Origin: Candidatus Aegiribacteria sp. MLS_C
Lineage (GTDB): Bacteria; Fermentibacterota; Fermentibacteria; Fermentibacterales; JCC-6
Assembly (NCBI GenBank): GCA_002030045.1
Contig: LQBI01000030.1
Location: forward strand, 1-64,000
DNA: 64,000 nt
Direction: 5' to 3'
Shown here: piece by piece, positions 55,070 to 63,213 of the stretch
Layout: each line of letters begins with the position of its first letter
Numbering within the stretch: position 1 is the first letter of the stretch
Program-made: the position numbers and the translations under genes
Notes under the pieces: generated by a model
Seen by the model: only the letters and a program-made list of their open reading frames with translations
What the model was told of the DNA's origin: nothing
Databases searched by the model: none

Positions 55070-55221
55070 TTTCATCAAGTTATTCATTGTAGGTAATGAG
55101 GGACGGACCTAATTTCATCAAGTTATTCATTGCAAGTTCATAGATATTTAGATGATAACTTGATGATATTAGGTCCGTCCCTAAATGATAACTTGATGAA
55201 ATTAGGTCCGTCCCTAAATGA
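55053..55221. repeat. four-copy repeat cluster (two direct, two inverted units)
   Basis: A 37-base unit starting ATGAGGGACGGACCTAAT occurs identically at 55053-55089 and 55096-55132 (6-base spacer). Its reverse complement, slightly changed, occurs at 55152-55188 and 55185-55221, differing from each other by one base. The conserved core is GGGACGGACCTAAT plus TTCATCAAGTTAT. The cluster is AT-rich against a GC-rich background, lies between convergent genes and contains both their stop codons. It resembles REPIN/MITE-type elements mobilised in trans; no transposase is nearby. Confidence 0.9.
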
Positions 55222-57400
55222 GCCAGGTCACCTTGGAGTAGAGGATGAATTCTGGATCGCCGTATTCGCCTGTAGTCTCGTCGGGATCAGCGCTCTCCCC
55301 GACCATCAGGTAGTACATGCTGCCGGGCGTGAAACGCCAGCTCAACAGGACGTTCATCCAGTGACTGTACTCCCTCGACCGGTCTTCGGAATTCCATTCG
55401 TCACTGAAGCGTGACAGCTGGGAGGTCAGGCGCAGTCCCAGATCATTGCTGAACATGAAATTGCCGCCGATCTCCACGGAACGCCAGTCCGTATTCCTCG
55501 TTCCCCACTGGTTCCCGGACCAGTCGTACTTCCTGGCGTTGTCGGTGGTGCTCCAGTCCAGGTCGGCGTCGATGGAGAAACAGGGAAACGGCCTGTAGCG
55601 GACCCAAGAGCCCAGGTACCTGTTCCATCCGTCGCAGTAGTTGTTCAGGCCGCCCCAGAGGTCCCCGTGAAGAGGTTTCCTGTAATCCGAGGAGCAGCTG
55701 AACCCGTAGTTCATGCCTCCATTGTATGCGGTACCCTGCGGACCCTCGTACCTGTCGGTCCAGTCCCCGTCCCATCCGATGTCCAGGGCTATGTGATACC
55801 TGTTCCTGAAGACCGTTCCGGAGTTGAGGCTGATACCCCGGGAGGTTACAGGCCCTCCCGGGACCCTGTCGTACCATGCGGTAATGCCGGCCCAGTAATG
55901 CTGGAAGACACTGCTGCCGGTCGCCGGCTGGTGAAGCTCGACGTCAGCCCATGTCTCCAGGTCTCCGGTCGAACTGGTGTATCCAATCAGGTTCGCATCG
56001 AAATTCTCCTGTGTCCTGTGAAATCCGCAGCTGATGTCCAGACGACCGTCGTAGTAACTGTACCAGCCCCTGTAGGACAGGTTATCCTTCCATCTGATGT
56101 CAGTGCTGTTCCAGGTCCCTCCCATGGAGGCGTTCAGGGTATGGTCGTCAAGAAGGGTTATCTGTCCGTCCAGTGCCGCGGCCCTTCCGTAGGAGCACTC
56201 CTCGCCTCCCTGCGAGGGGATGTCGGTGCTCGTACCGCTCAGCCCGAGATATGTACCTTCACCGAATTCCCTTATGACCCTCCCGGCCGAGTAGCTGGTC
56301 GTTCCCGCCAGGGTTTCGTCCCCGTCCCTTATCCTGCCTGTTACAGCTTCGAGGAAGCCTATTCGGAACCCTCCGGCAGTGCCGGTCAGCTTGGCGCCTC
56401 CAAGTATGGGTATCAGGTCCCCGTTCTGTGCTACCGAACCTATGCGCCTGGAGTAGAAGAGGTTGAAGGGCATCGCGAACATGTCGGATCCCTCCAGGAA
56501 GAAGGGGCGTTTCTCGGAGAGGTAGGTCTCCCAGTGGGACAGATTCACCTGGTCAGGGTCCGCCTCGACCTGGCCGAAATCCGGATTCACCGTAAGGTCC
56601 AGTATCAGCTGTGATGACAGTCCCACCCTGGTATCCATACCTGCGCTCACCCATGTATCCAGGGACTCGTCAGTCCCAGAGTCGTAGTTCATCCTTCCGA
56701 CACCGTAGGGACGCAGCTGCAGGCTCCGGCTGGCCGGAAGCTCCTCGAGACCCCGGAGTTCTCCGAAATCCTCGATCCTTACATCGCCATCGTCCTGCAT
56801 CCTGAAAAGGAAACCGCTCTCGCTGGTCCTGGTGGTGTTCCTCTGGAAATTGACACCCCATTCCTGTTCATCAGTGCCCGAGTAGCGAAGGTCCGAGAAG
56901 GGGATGGCCAGTTCCGCGCTCCAGCCCGAATCGGAGACGGAAGTGGCGCTCCGCCATACCCCGTCCCAGTTCTGGTCCCATCCTCCGACCTCGCTGAGCC
57001 TTCCATCCTGCTGTACGTTGTCCACGCTGACGTAGAAGAAGTAGGCGTTGTTGTCGTCGTTGTACGTGTCCAGCCATACGCCTATCCACTCGCTGGCGAA
57101 ATCATGGTCCCTCGGGGCCACCATCCTGACGAAAGCCTCCGGAAGGCTGTCCTTCATGATGAAGGAGAAGTACAGACACCGGTCGTCGAAAAGAACGCGG
57201 ATCACGGTCTCCTCTGACATCGGTTCCCCGCAGTCGGGCCTGTGCTGGACGAAATTCGCCCGCAGCGGCTCGGCGGTCTCCCAGACCGGTTCATCGGCGA
57301 TCCCGTCTATCCTTGGAGCCTCTTCCGTCCTTAATGCAGTGACGGCTTCGGTTGCGCTGCATACGGAAAGGATCAGGAGGACCGCAGACAGTTCCGGCAA
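55214..57400 (-). CDS. DUF5916-type outer-membrane protein with CBM9-like N-terminal domain
   Basis: The 728-residue precursor has a signal peptide (about 1-20), a CBM9-like domain (about 25-205, RIDGIADEPVWETAEPL through AELAIPFSDLRYS) and a long region of beta strands that should form an outer-membrane barrel (LSEKRPFFLEGSDMF is a family hallmark near residue 300). Function in the family is unknown. TTG start with GGAAGG upstream. The stop TAG lies in the repeat cluster, and the C-terminus VTWLI may differ from the original. Confidence 0.85.
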   Translation of the reverse strand: MPELSAVLLILSVCSATEAVTALRTEEAPRIDGIADEPVWETAEPLRANFVQHRPDCGEPMSEETVIRVLFDDRCLYFSFIMKDSLPEAFVRMVAPRDHDFASEWIGVWLDTYNDDNNAYFFYVSVDNVQQDGRLSEVGGWDQNWDGVWRSATSVSDSGWSAELAIPFSDLRYSGTDEQEWGVNFQRNTTRTSESGFLFRMQDDGDVRIEDFGELRGLEELPASRSLQLRPYGVGRMNYDSGTDESLDTWVSAGMDTRVGLSSQLILDLTVNPDFGQVEADPDQVNLSHWETYLSEKRPFFLEGSDMFAMPFNLFYSRRIGSVAQNGDLIPILGGAKLTGTAGGFRIGFLEAVTGRIRDGDETLAGTTSYSAGRVIREFGEGTYLGLSGTSTDIPSQGGEECSYGRAAALDGQITLLDDHTLNASMGGTWNSTDIRWKDNLSYRGWYSYYDGRLDISCGFHRTQENFDANLIGYTSSTGDLETWADVELHQPATGSSVFQHYWAGITAWYDRVPGGPVTSRGISLNSGTVFRNRYHIALDIGWDGDWTDRYEGPQGTAYNGGMNYGFSCSSDYRKPLHGDLWGGLNNYCDGWNRYLGSWVRYRPFPCFSIDADLDWSTTDNARKYDWSGNQWGTRNTDWRSVEIGGNFMFSNDLGLRLTSQLSRFSDEWNSEDRSREYSHWMNVLLSWRFTPGSMYYLMVGESADPDETTGEYGDPEFILYSKVTWLI

Positions 57401-57488
57401 GATAATACCTTCCGATTGATTCTCAGGGGTGCTGACCGGAGAATATAACCCTGCGGTGCAGGTCCACCGCCAGAAACGCCGACCGCAT

Positions 57489-58979
57489 CTATCTCACGGG
57501 AAGGTCGCGCGCTATCAGGCCGCTGGATATCCTGGCGGATTCATAGATGGTGGGCAGTCCGGATCCCGGATGTGTGCCGCCCCCCACTATGTAGCACCTG
57601 CGTACCTCCTCGAACCTGTTGTGGGGACGGAAGTAGAGCATCTGCATGATGTTGTGTCCGAGATTGAAGGTTGCTCCATACATGATGCGGTAGCTGTCCC
57701 TCCAGTCGAAGGGGGTTACCACCTTCTCGAACAGAATGCGTTCTTCCAGGTCCTTCATCGACGTCCGCTCGGCGATCCTCTCCAGCACCCTCCCCCTGAA
57801 CTCGGACACAAGTCCCGTTGTCCAGTCGATCGGAGCCCTGGTATTGGGCACCGGAACAAGGACATAGAGGGCGGTCTTCCCTTCGGGCGCCAGTGTGCCA
57901 TCGGTCAGGGTGGCGTTCCTGACGTAGACCGAGATATCATTCGATAGCACCTTCTCGCCCATGATCTCGTTTATGTTCTTCTTGTAGTCGTTTGCCAGGA
58001 TTATCTGATGGTGAGGTTCCTCCCAGGTGCCTTCCAGTCCGAGGTAGAGCATGAAGGTGGAACAGGAGTAGTTGCTCCTCTGGAGCCTGGATGCGTTCCA
58101 TTTCCTTACGGTTCCGGGTTCGAAGAGATTTGTGGCGGCGTATCCGAAGTCCGCGTTGACCACCACCGCGTCGAACTCCTCCCTGGTCCCGTCCTCCAGC
58201 TCTATTCCCCTGGCCGTTCCGCCCGCGTCGGTCATCACCTTCCTGACCGGAGTTGAGTAGAGCATCTTTCCGCCCTCCTCCTCGATCACCCGGGCCATAG
58301 CGTCGGAGATCCTCGACAGACCTCCCTCCACATGGTCTATTCCGAATCGGTGCTCTATATAGGGGATCATGGCATACAGGCCGGGACAGTTCCAGGGCGA
58401 CATGCCAAGGTATTTGGCCTGGAAAGTGAAGGATATCCGCAGGTTCTCGTCGCTGAAGTAATCACCGAGCACCCTGAAGAGAGATTTTCCGGCTGAGAGA
58501 TGCGGTGCGGCCCTGAGCAGCTGCGGGGATCCCATTGAGAATATGGTCCCGTAGGGTTTCTGAAGGCAGGGGTACATATACCTGTATCGCCTGCTCTCCC
58601 TCTTCAGGAACCTGTCGAAGCCAGCCTCCTCCCCGGGAAAGGTGTCGGCTATCCTCTGCCTGGTCACATCATTGTCCCTGGAAGGTTCGAAGTTCACATC
58701 CCTGAAGTTCAGCCTGTACATAGGATCCAGCGGCACTACCCGGCAGTAGTCATCCAGATCTCTTCCGACGGCCTGGAACATCTCCCTCAGGATGAAGGTC
58801 ATCATCAGAAAAGTTGGACCTGTATCGAAAGTGAAGCCCTCTCCCGTTACGGACGCGCTCCTGCCACCCGGCCTGTCCTCCTTCTCGAACACCCTTACCG
58901 AGTAGCCTCTGTGCGCCAGCAGCATTGCGGCTGTGAGTCCGCCCGGACCCGCACCGATCACGGCTATCTTCCTGGACAT
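57489..58979 (-). CDS. CrtI-type phytoene desaturase family protein
   Basis: The 496-residue flavoprotein has the FAD dinucleotide fold (AVIGAGPGGLTAAMLLAHRG), the RPGGRSASV box and the CrtI C-terminal signature VGGGTHPGSGLPTIYESAR. It desaturates or oxidises carotenoids (phytoene, diapophytoene or a later intermediate). It is the third gene of the minus-strand cluster with an aldehyde dehydrogenase and a DUF2141 protein. No phytoene synthase is nearby, so the exact substrate is open. Confidence 0.9.
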   Translation of the reverse strand: MSRKIAVIGAGPGGLTAAMLLAHRGYSVRVFEKEDRPGGRSASVTGEGFTFDTGPTFLMMTFILREMFQAVGRDLDDYCRVVPLDPMYRLNFRDVNFEPSRDNDVTRQRIADTFPGEEAGFDRFLKRESRRYRYMYPCLQKPYGTIFSMGSPQLLRAAPHLSAGKSLFRVLGDYFSDENLRISFTFQAKYLGMSPWNCPGLYAMIPYIEHRFGIDHVEGGLSRISDAMARVIEEEGGKMLYSTPVRKVMTDAGGTARGIELEDGTREEFDAVVVNADFGYAATNLFEPGTVRKWNASRLQRSNYSCSTFMLYLGLEGTWEEPHHQIILANDYKKNINEIMGEKVLSNDISVYVRNATLTDGTLAPEGKTALYVLVPVPNTRAPIDWTTGLVSEFRGRVLERIAERTSMKDLEERILFEKVVTPFDWRDSYRIMYGATFNLGHNIMQMLYFRPHNRFEEVRRCYIVGGGTHPGSGLPTIYESARISSGLIARDLPVR

Positions 58980-59003
58980 GTGAACCTCCCGATGGAACCT
59001 GGT

Positions 59004-60389
59004 TCAGAAGAACCTCGATAGCATCCTCACGAGCCCGCGCCCTATCCTGTAGGGCGGGTAGAGCATCGGCATCTCGAACCTTGCGCTTTTCCTGAGAACC
59101 ACCTGTTCCCAGGAGAAGTGCCTGAATCCCTCCAGACCCCTGTACCTGCCGAAGCCGCTCTCCCCGACCCCTCCGAAACCTATCGAGGACGAGACTATGC
59201 GGTGCAGGGTCCCGTTGACCGTTATCGAAGACGCGCGGATGTTTTCCTTGAGGAGTGATCCAATTCGTCTTCCGTTCCCGGAAAAACCGTATACGGCGAG
59301 CGGAGATCCTTCAGATGAGCCCTCGATGGCTTCCTCGACGGAATCGCAGGGGATCACCGGCAGGATAGGTCCGAATATCTCCTCGCGAAGGAGCCGGGAA
59401 TCGCTCCCGACACCTGTCAGGACAGTAGGAGCCATGTACAGGTCCTCCCTGTAGCCGATGCCGCCGATAACCGGGGCTCCCTCCCCGAGCATTGAAGAAA
59501 GTCTGTCCCATGCCGGCCTGTCGATGATCCTGCCGTAGTATTCCGAGCGGGAGGGATCGTCGCCGTAGAAATCCTTCACAGCCTCAGCCATGCTGGAGAG
59601 GAACTCCACCTCGACTTCCCTGGCCACGTACACATGGTTAGGGGCCAGGCAGGTCTGTCCCGCTCCGAAGAACTTCCCCCATGCTATCCGCCTGGCTGCA
59701 TTCCTCAGATTGGCGCCGGAATCGACAAAGCAGGGGTTCACTCCGCCAAGTTCCAGCACTACCGGGACCGGTCTCGAGGCCGCGTCGGCCATCACCTTCC
59801 TCCCTGTGGGTATCGAACCGGTGAAGCAGACTATGTCGGCGGCGTTCCGAATGAGCCATTCTCCCTCCTCGCCTCCGCCTCGAACCACCGCCGCCAGTTC
59901 TGGCCGGAAGTACGAGGGCAGGATATCCTGAAGGAAATCCGCTGTGGAAGGTGCCCTCTCGGAGGGTTTCAGGATGACGGTGTTACCCGCAGCCAGTGCG
60001 CTCACCATCGGACAGAGAAGGAGTCCCGCAGGGTAGTTCCATGGTCCGATTATCACGGCCCTGCCGTAAGGTCGCCTGCAACCCCTCACGTTTCCGGGGA
60101 TCATTGCCGGAGAGAGTCTGTGGCGTTCGGGGCGGTTCCAGGAGGAGATGTGCCTGAGTGCGTACCTTGCGTCAGCCAGGACCAGGCCAGGTTCCGCGCT
60201 CCAGGATTCGAGCCAGCATCTTCCCAGATCCCGGGATATCGCAGCCGCAAGCCCGTCTCCCTCGTTCTCCATCATGGATATCAGCGCTCGCAGGGCTTCC
60301 TTCCTGCTCGAGATGCTTTCGGTCGCACCCCTTGCGAAGTATTCCCACTGTTTTCCGGAAAGTTCCTCCAGACCGGCGCTCCCTGTCAT
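59004..60389 (-). CDS. aldehyde dehydrogenase, ALDH3-like, in carotenoid cluster
   Basis: The 461-residue NAD(P)-dependent enzyme has IIGPWNYPAGLLL, GSIPTGRKVM, the catalytic Glu in VLELGGVNPCFV and Cys in GAGQTCLAPNHV, and SGFGRYRGLEGF near the C-terminus, as in class 3 ALDHs. Beside CrtI it may oxidise a carotenoid aldehyde to an acid, as AldH does in staphyloxanthin synthesis. It overlaps the DUF2141 gene by 4 bases. The C-terminal basic, Pro-rich tail may bind membranes. Confidence 0.9.
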   Translation of the reverse strand: MTGSAGLEELSGKQWEYFARGATESISSRKEALRALISMMENEGDGLAAAISRDLGRCWLESWSAEPGLVLADARYALRHISSWNRPERHRLSPAMIPGNVRGCRRPYGRAVIIGPWNYPAGLLLCPMVSALAAGNTVILKPSERAPSTADFLQDILPSYFRPELAAVVRGGGEEGEWLIRNAADIVCFTGSIPTGRKVMADAASRPVPVVLELGGVNPCFVDSGANLRNAARRIAWGKFFGAGQTCLAPNHVYVAREVEVEFLSSMAEAVKDFYGDDPSRSEYYGRIIDRPAWDRLSSMLGEGAPVIGGIGYREDLYMAPTVLTGVGSDSRLLREEIFGPILPVIPCDSVEEAIEGSSEGSPLAVYGFSGNGRRIGSLLKENIRASSITVNGTLHRIVSSSIGFGGVGESGFGRYRGLEGFRHFSWEQVVLRKSARFEMPMLYPPYRIGRGLVRMLSRFF

Positions 60390-60823
60390 TCCAGACGGAC
60401 CTCCATAGTCAGCGTATCCTGAGACATTGAGAATACTGCATCGGAGTAGTCCGGAGGACCCGTGCTGCCCCTGGCTCCGTTGGAGAACCCGTAGATCTCT
60501 GAGGGAATTCCGAAGAGTCCCCTGTCGAAGACGCTGTCGGAATCGCGGTCATGGAACGCGGCGAAGGAGTAATCCCCCGGTTCCAGGTTCCTGACGGCGA
60601 TTATCACCGTGTCTCCCGTTACAGGTGCGGATACCCTCCTGACGGCGAACTCTATTCCCTCCGGCCAGTGCTCCGCTGAATCGAAGACCGCTATTCTGGC
60701 AATGCCCTCCAGTTCCTCGAAACCGGTCAGGCTCACCAGAAGCAGGGAGCCACCGGTTTCATCCACTGCCGAGGCATTCCGAAGGATCAACGTTACAGTG
60801 AGGAACAGTACCGGCCCGGTCAT
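60386..60823 (-). CDS. DUF2141-family secreted protein
   Basis: The 145-residue precursor has a signal peptide (MTGPVLFLTVTLILRNASA) and the DUF2141 hallmarks AAFHDRDSDSVFDRG, LFGIPSEIYGFSNGARG and GPPDYSDAVF. As I recall, such genes sit beside carotenoid genes in several phyla; the function is unknown. The start at 60823 is chosen over 60901 because GGGAGG lies seven bases upstream and it begins the signal peptide. It is first gene of the minus-strand operon. Confidence 0.87.
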   Translation of the reverse strand: MTGPVLFLTVTLILRNASAVDETGGSLLLVSLTGFEELEGIARIAVFDSAEHWPEGIEFAVRRVSAPVTGDTVIIAVRNLEPGDYSFAAFHDRDSDSVFDRGLFGIPSEIYGFSNGARGSTGPPDYSDAVFSMSQDTLTMEVRLE

Positions 60824-60892
60824 TCGGAACCTCCCGCCAGCTGGATGTGTTTCGACAGTTATTAGTATAATGCTATTGTCGCAAGAGGGGGC

Positions 60893-60970
60893 GTACCGCA
60901 TTCCGTGTACTTGAAGTACAAAGTATGTATTTTAGATGAAATGCTGTTCCAAGTACACGAAACGCGGTAC
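60893..60970. repeat. 21-bp inverted repeat in divergent gap
   Basis: The left arm GTACCGCATTCCGTGTACTTG (60893-60913) pairs with its reverse complement at 60950-60970 with two mismatches, 36 bases apart. The left arm runs into a perfect 13-base palindrome GTACTTGAAGTAC. It lies between the DUF2141 gene (minus) and the YeeE-like gene (plus), in the 183-base gap 60824-61006. It could be an operator, a transcript hairpin or a mini-element remnant. A TATAAT at 60866-60871 (plus) lacks a clear -35. Confidence 0.8.
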
Positions 60971-61006
60971 TTACCTTAGGAGCTTCCCCGAAGAAGGGAG
61001 ACAGCA

Positions 61007-61540
61007 ATGGGTTTTCTCACCGAAGTGAGATGGTCGCCGTACGTGGTAGGAGCCGGGATCGGAGTTCTAAGCTGGCTGACCTTTCTCCTCTCTGACAAGG
61101 CCATCGGCTGTTCAACGGCTTTCTCCAGGACCAGCGGAATGCTGGGCAGGCTGTTCAGGGGCAGGGACAGGATAGAATCCAACCCCTACTACAGGCAATT
61201 CCCTCCTGTGATCGACTGGGAGTGGATGCTCGTCCTCGGCATCTTCATCGGCGCCCTGCTATCGGCACTGCTGTCCGGAGACCTGGATCCCCGGTGGGTG
61301 CCTCCCGCCTGGGAGGCGCGGTTCGGAGGAGCGGTACTGCCCAGGCTGGCGGTCTCCTTCGGGGGAGGGATACTCGTGGGCCTGGGAGCCAGATGGGCCG
61401 GAGGCTGCACCAGCGGGCACGGCATAAGCGGAACGCTGCAGCTTACCCTGAGCAGCTGGATCATGGCCGTCTTCATTTTCCTGGGAGGCATCGCCGCTGC
61501 CATGCTTATTCACGGCGCTCCTCAGAGCGGAGGTATGTGA
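61007..61540 (+). CDS. YeeE/YedE-family half-transporter, first subunit
   Basis: The 177-residue membrane protein has about four helices and the conserved Cys motifs KAIGCSTAFSR (about residue 35) and GGCTSGHGISGT (about 134). In YeeE the conserved Cys pass thiosulfate through the membrane. This is half of the usual 350-residue protein; the other half follows one base after the stop. ATG after a AGAAGGGAG-type SD. Confidence 0.9.
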   Translation: MGFLTEVRWSPYVVGAGIGVLSWLTFLLSDKAIGCSTAFSRTSGMLGRLFRGRDRIESNPYYRQFPPVIDWEWMLVLGIFIGALLSALLSGDLDPRWVPPAWEARFGGAVLPRLAVSFGGGILVGLGARWAGGCTSGHGISGTLQLTLSSWIMAVFIFLGGIAAAMLIHGAPQSGGM

Positions 61541-61541
61541 G

Positions 61542-62096
61542 ATGCTTACAGGACTGCATCGGAGAAGAGGCCTGCAGCTCTTCCTGGGGCTTCTTACGGG
61601 TATAGTGTTCGGCTTCCTGCTTCAGAAGGGGGGAGTGACAAGGTACGAGGTGATAGTAGGCCAGCTCCTACTCGTGGACTTCACAGTGGTGAAGGTGATG
61701 CTCTCAGCCGTCGTGGTGGGAATGCTGGGGGTCCACATCATGAAGAGCCTGGGACTGGTCGAACTGCATCCAAAGCCCGATTCCATCGGTTCGGTAGTAG
61801 TAGGCGGTCTGCTCTTCGGAGCAGGTTTCGCGGCAATGGGCTACTGCCCCGGCACTCTTGTGGGCGCAGTCGGGAACGGCTACCTGGACGCTGCCGCAGG
61901 CGGTGCCGGTGTGCTGCTGGGAGCCGGCATATTCGCCGCGCTCTATGGAAGACTTCAGAAAAGGGTGCTCAGAATAGCACAGCCCAGGAGCCTCACAATA
62001 CCTGAACTGCTCAACGTGAACCGATGGGTCGTGGCGATACCGGCCATGGTCTTCATCCTTCTTCTGCTGTGGTGGATCGACGGACTGGGCAGATGA
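61542..62096 (+). CDS. YeeE/YedE-family half-transporter, second subunit
   Basis: The 184-residue membrane protein has about five helices and the remaining conserved motif MGYCPGTLVGAVGNG (about residue 104), preceded by KGGVTRYEVIVGQLLL. Together with the upstream subunit it should form one transporter for thiosulfate or another sulfur anion. The next gene begins 14 bases after the stop. Confidence 0.9.
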   Translation: MLTGLHRRRGLQLFLGLLTGIVFGFLLQKGGVTRYEVIVGQLLLVDFTVVKVMLSAVVVGMLGVHIMKSLGLVELHPKPDSIGSVVVGGLLFGAGFAAMGYCPGTLVGAVGNGYLDAAAGGAGVLLGAGIFAALYGRLQKRVLRIAQPRSLTIPELLNVNRWVVAIPAMVFILLLLWWIDGLGR

Positions 62097-62110
62097 GGGG
62101 CGGGACACGA

Positions 62111-62704
62111 ATGGCTCGAATACTGGCCTTCGCAGGGAGCACGAGGGAGGACAGCTTCAACAGGAAGCTCATAAGGACAGCCGTCTCCGGTGCGGAGGAG
62201 GCCGGGGCCCGAGTAACGCTGGTGGAGCTGTCGGATTATTCCATGCCCATCATGAACGAAGACCTTGAAGAGAGGGAGGGCATACCGGAGAGAGCCCTGG
62301 CCTTCAAGCGTCTCATGATGGAGAACGACGGTCTTCTGATATCGTCACCCGAGTACAACAGCTCCGTAACACCGCTGCTCAAGAACACACTTGACTGGGC
62401 CTCCAGGAGCGAGACGGATGATGAGAGGCCGCTGTCGGCATTCCGGGGGAAGACAGCCGTACTCATGTCCGCTTCTCCCGGAAGCCTGGGCGGCCTGAGG
62501 GGCCTGGTGGTCCTCAGGATGATGCTGGGCAACCTGGGCGTCACGGTACTTCCCGATACCAGGAGCATCTCCTCGGCGGACAGGGCCTTCGACGGGAACG
62601 GCGACCTGGTCTCCAGCAGGGACCGGAAGGCGGTGAAGAGGCTCGGCAGGGTACTTGCGAAAACGCTGGAAAGATCGGTAGGGTGCGATGAGGAAGAAGA
62701 CTGA
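62111..62704 (+). CDS. NADPH-dependent FMN reductase family protein
   Basis: The 197-residue flavodoxin-like protein has the FMN-phosphate loop AFAGSTREDSFNRKL at the start and SSPEYNSSVTPLLKNTLDW (about residue 78), then MSASPGSLGG. It reduces FMN, quinones or chromate-like substrates. ATG 62111 is preferred, giving MARILAFAGSTR; ATG 62093 overlaps the upstream stop. It overlaps the peroxiredoxin gene by 17 bases. Confidence 0.9.
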   Translation: MARILAFAGSTREDSFNRKLIRTAVSGAEEAGARVTLVELSDYSMPIMNEDLEEREGIPERALAFKRLMMENDGLLISSPEYNSSVTPLLKNTLDWASRSETDDERPLSAFRGKTAVLMSASPGSLGGLRGLVVLRMMLGNLGVTVLPDTRSISSADRAFDGNGDLVSSRDRKAVKRLGRVLAKTLERSVGCDEEED

Positions 62705-63203
62705 TCATGGTGTTCCAGCTCCCGGGGACAGTGCTCCCTCCTTCAGCCTGCCCGACCACGAGGGCAGGACGGTGAGCCTGGAGGATATGCCTGGCAGATG
62801 GCTGGTCGTGTACTTCTACCCCAGGGACAACACCTCGGGCTGCACAAAGGAAGCACAGGACTTCACCGAACTGCTTCCCGAGTTCCGCAGGAACGGGGCG
62901 GAGGTTATCGGTATAAGTCCCGACGCGGTGGAGTCCCACAGGAAGTTCAGGGAGAAACACGGTCTGGAACATCTCCTTCTCAGCGACACGGGAAGGAGGA
63001 CCATCAGGGACTACGGCGCATGGGGAGCGAAGAACATGTACGGCAGGCAGACCGAGGGCGTTGTGAGGTCAACGTTCCTGATAGACCCCGAGGGGACGAT
63101 AGTACAGGTATGGAGAAATGTCAGAGTCCGCAGCAGGTCCGCCGGTTTGGAGACCAAACACGCTGCAGCAGTTCTACAACAACTGATTGAATCACGATGT
63201 TGA
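62688..63203 (+). CDS. bcp: peroxiredoxin, BCP/PrxQ type
   Basis: The 171-residue thiol peroxidase has YFYPRDNTSGCTKEAQDF with the peroxidatic Cys at about residue 52. The residue five positions later is not Cys, so the PrxQ-type resolving Cys in that helix is missing; the only other Cys is the last residue. The Pro of the usual TPGC is Ser. It overlaps the FMN reductase gene by 17 bases. Confidence 0.93.
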   Translation: MRKKTDHGVPAPGDSAPSFSLPDHEGRTVSLEDMPGRWLVVYFYPRDNTSGCTKEAQDFTELLPEFRRNGAEVIGISPDAVESHRKFREKHGLEHLLLSDTGRRTIRDYGAWGAKNMYGRQTEGVVRSTFLIDPEGTIVQVWRNVRVRSRSAGLETKHAAAVLQQLIESRC

Positions 63204-63213
63204 AAATGCCTGT

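Noticed and set aside
55053-55221. Possible CRISPR array
   Set aside because: Only four units, two of them inverted, with spacers of 6 bases or none; no cas genes. A mobile-repeat explanation fits better.
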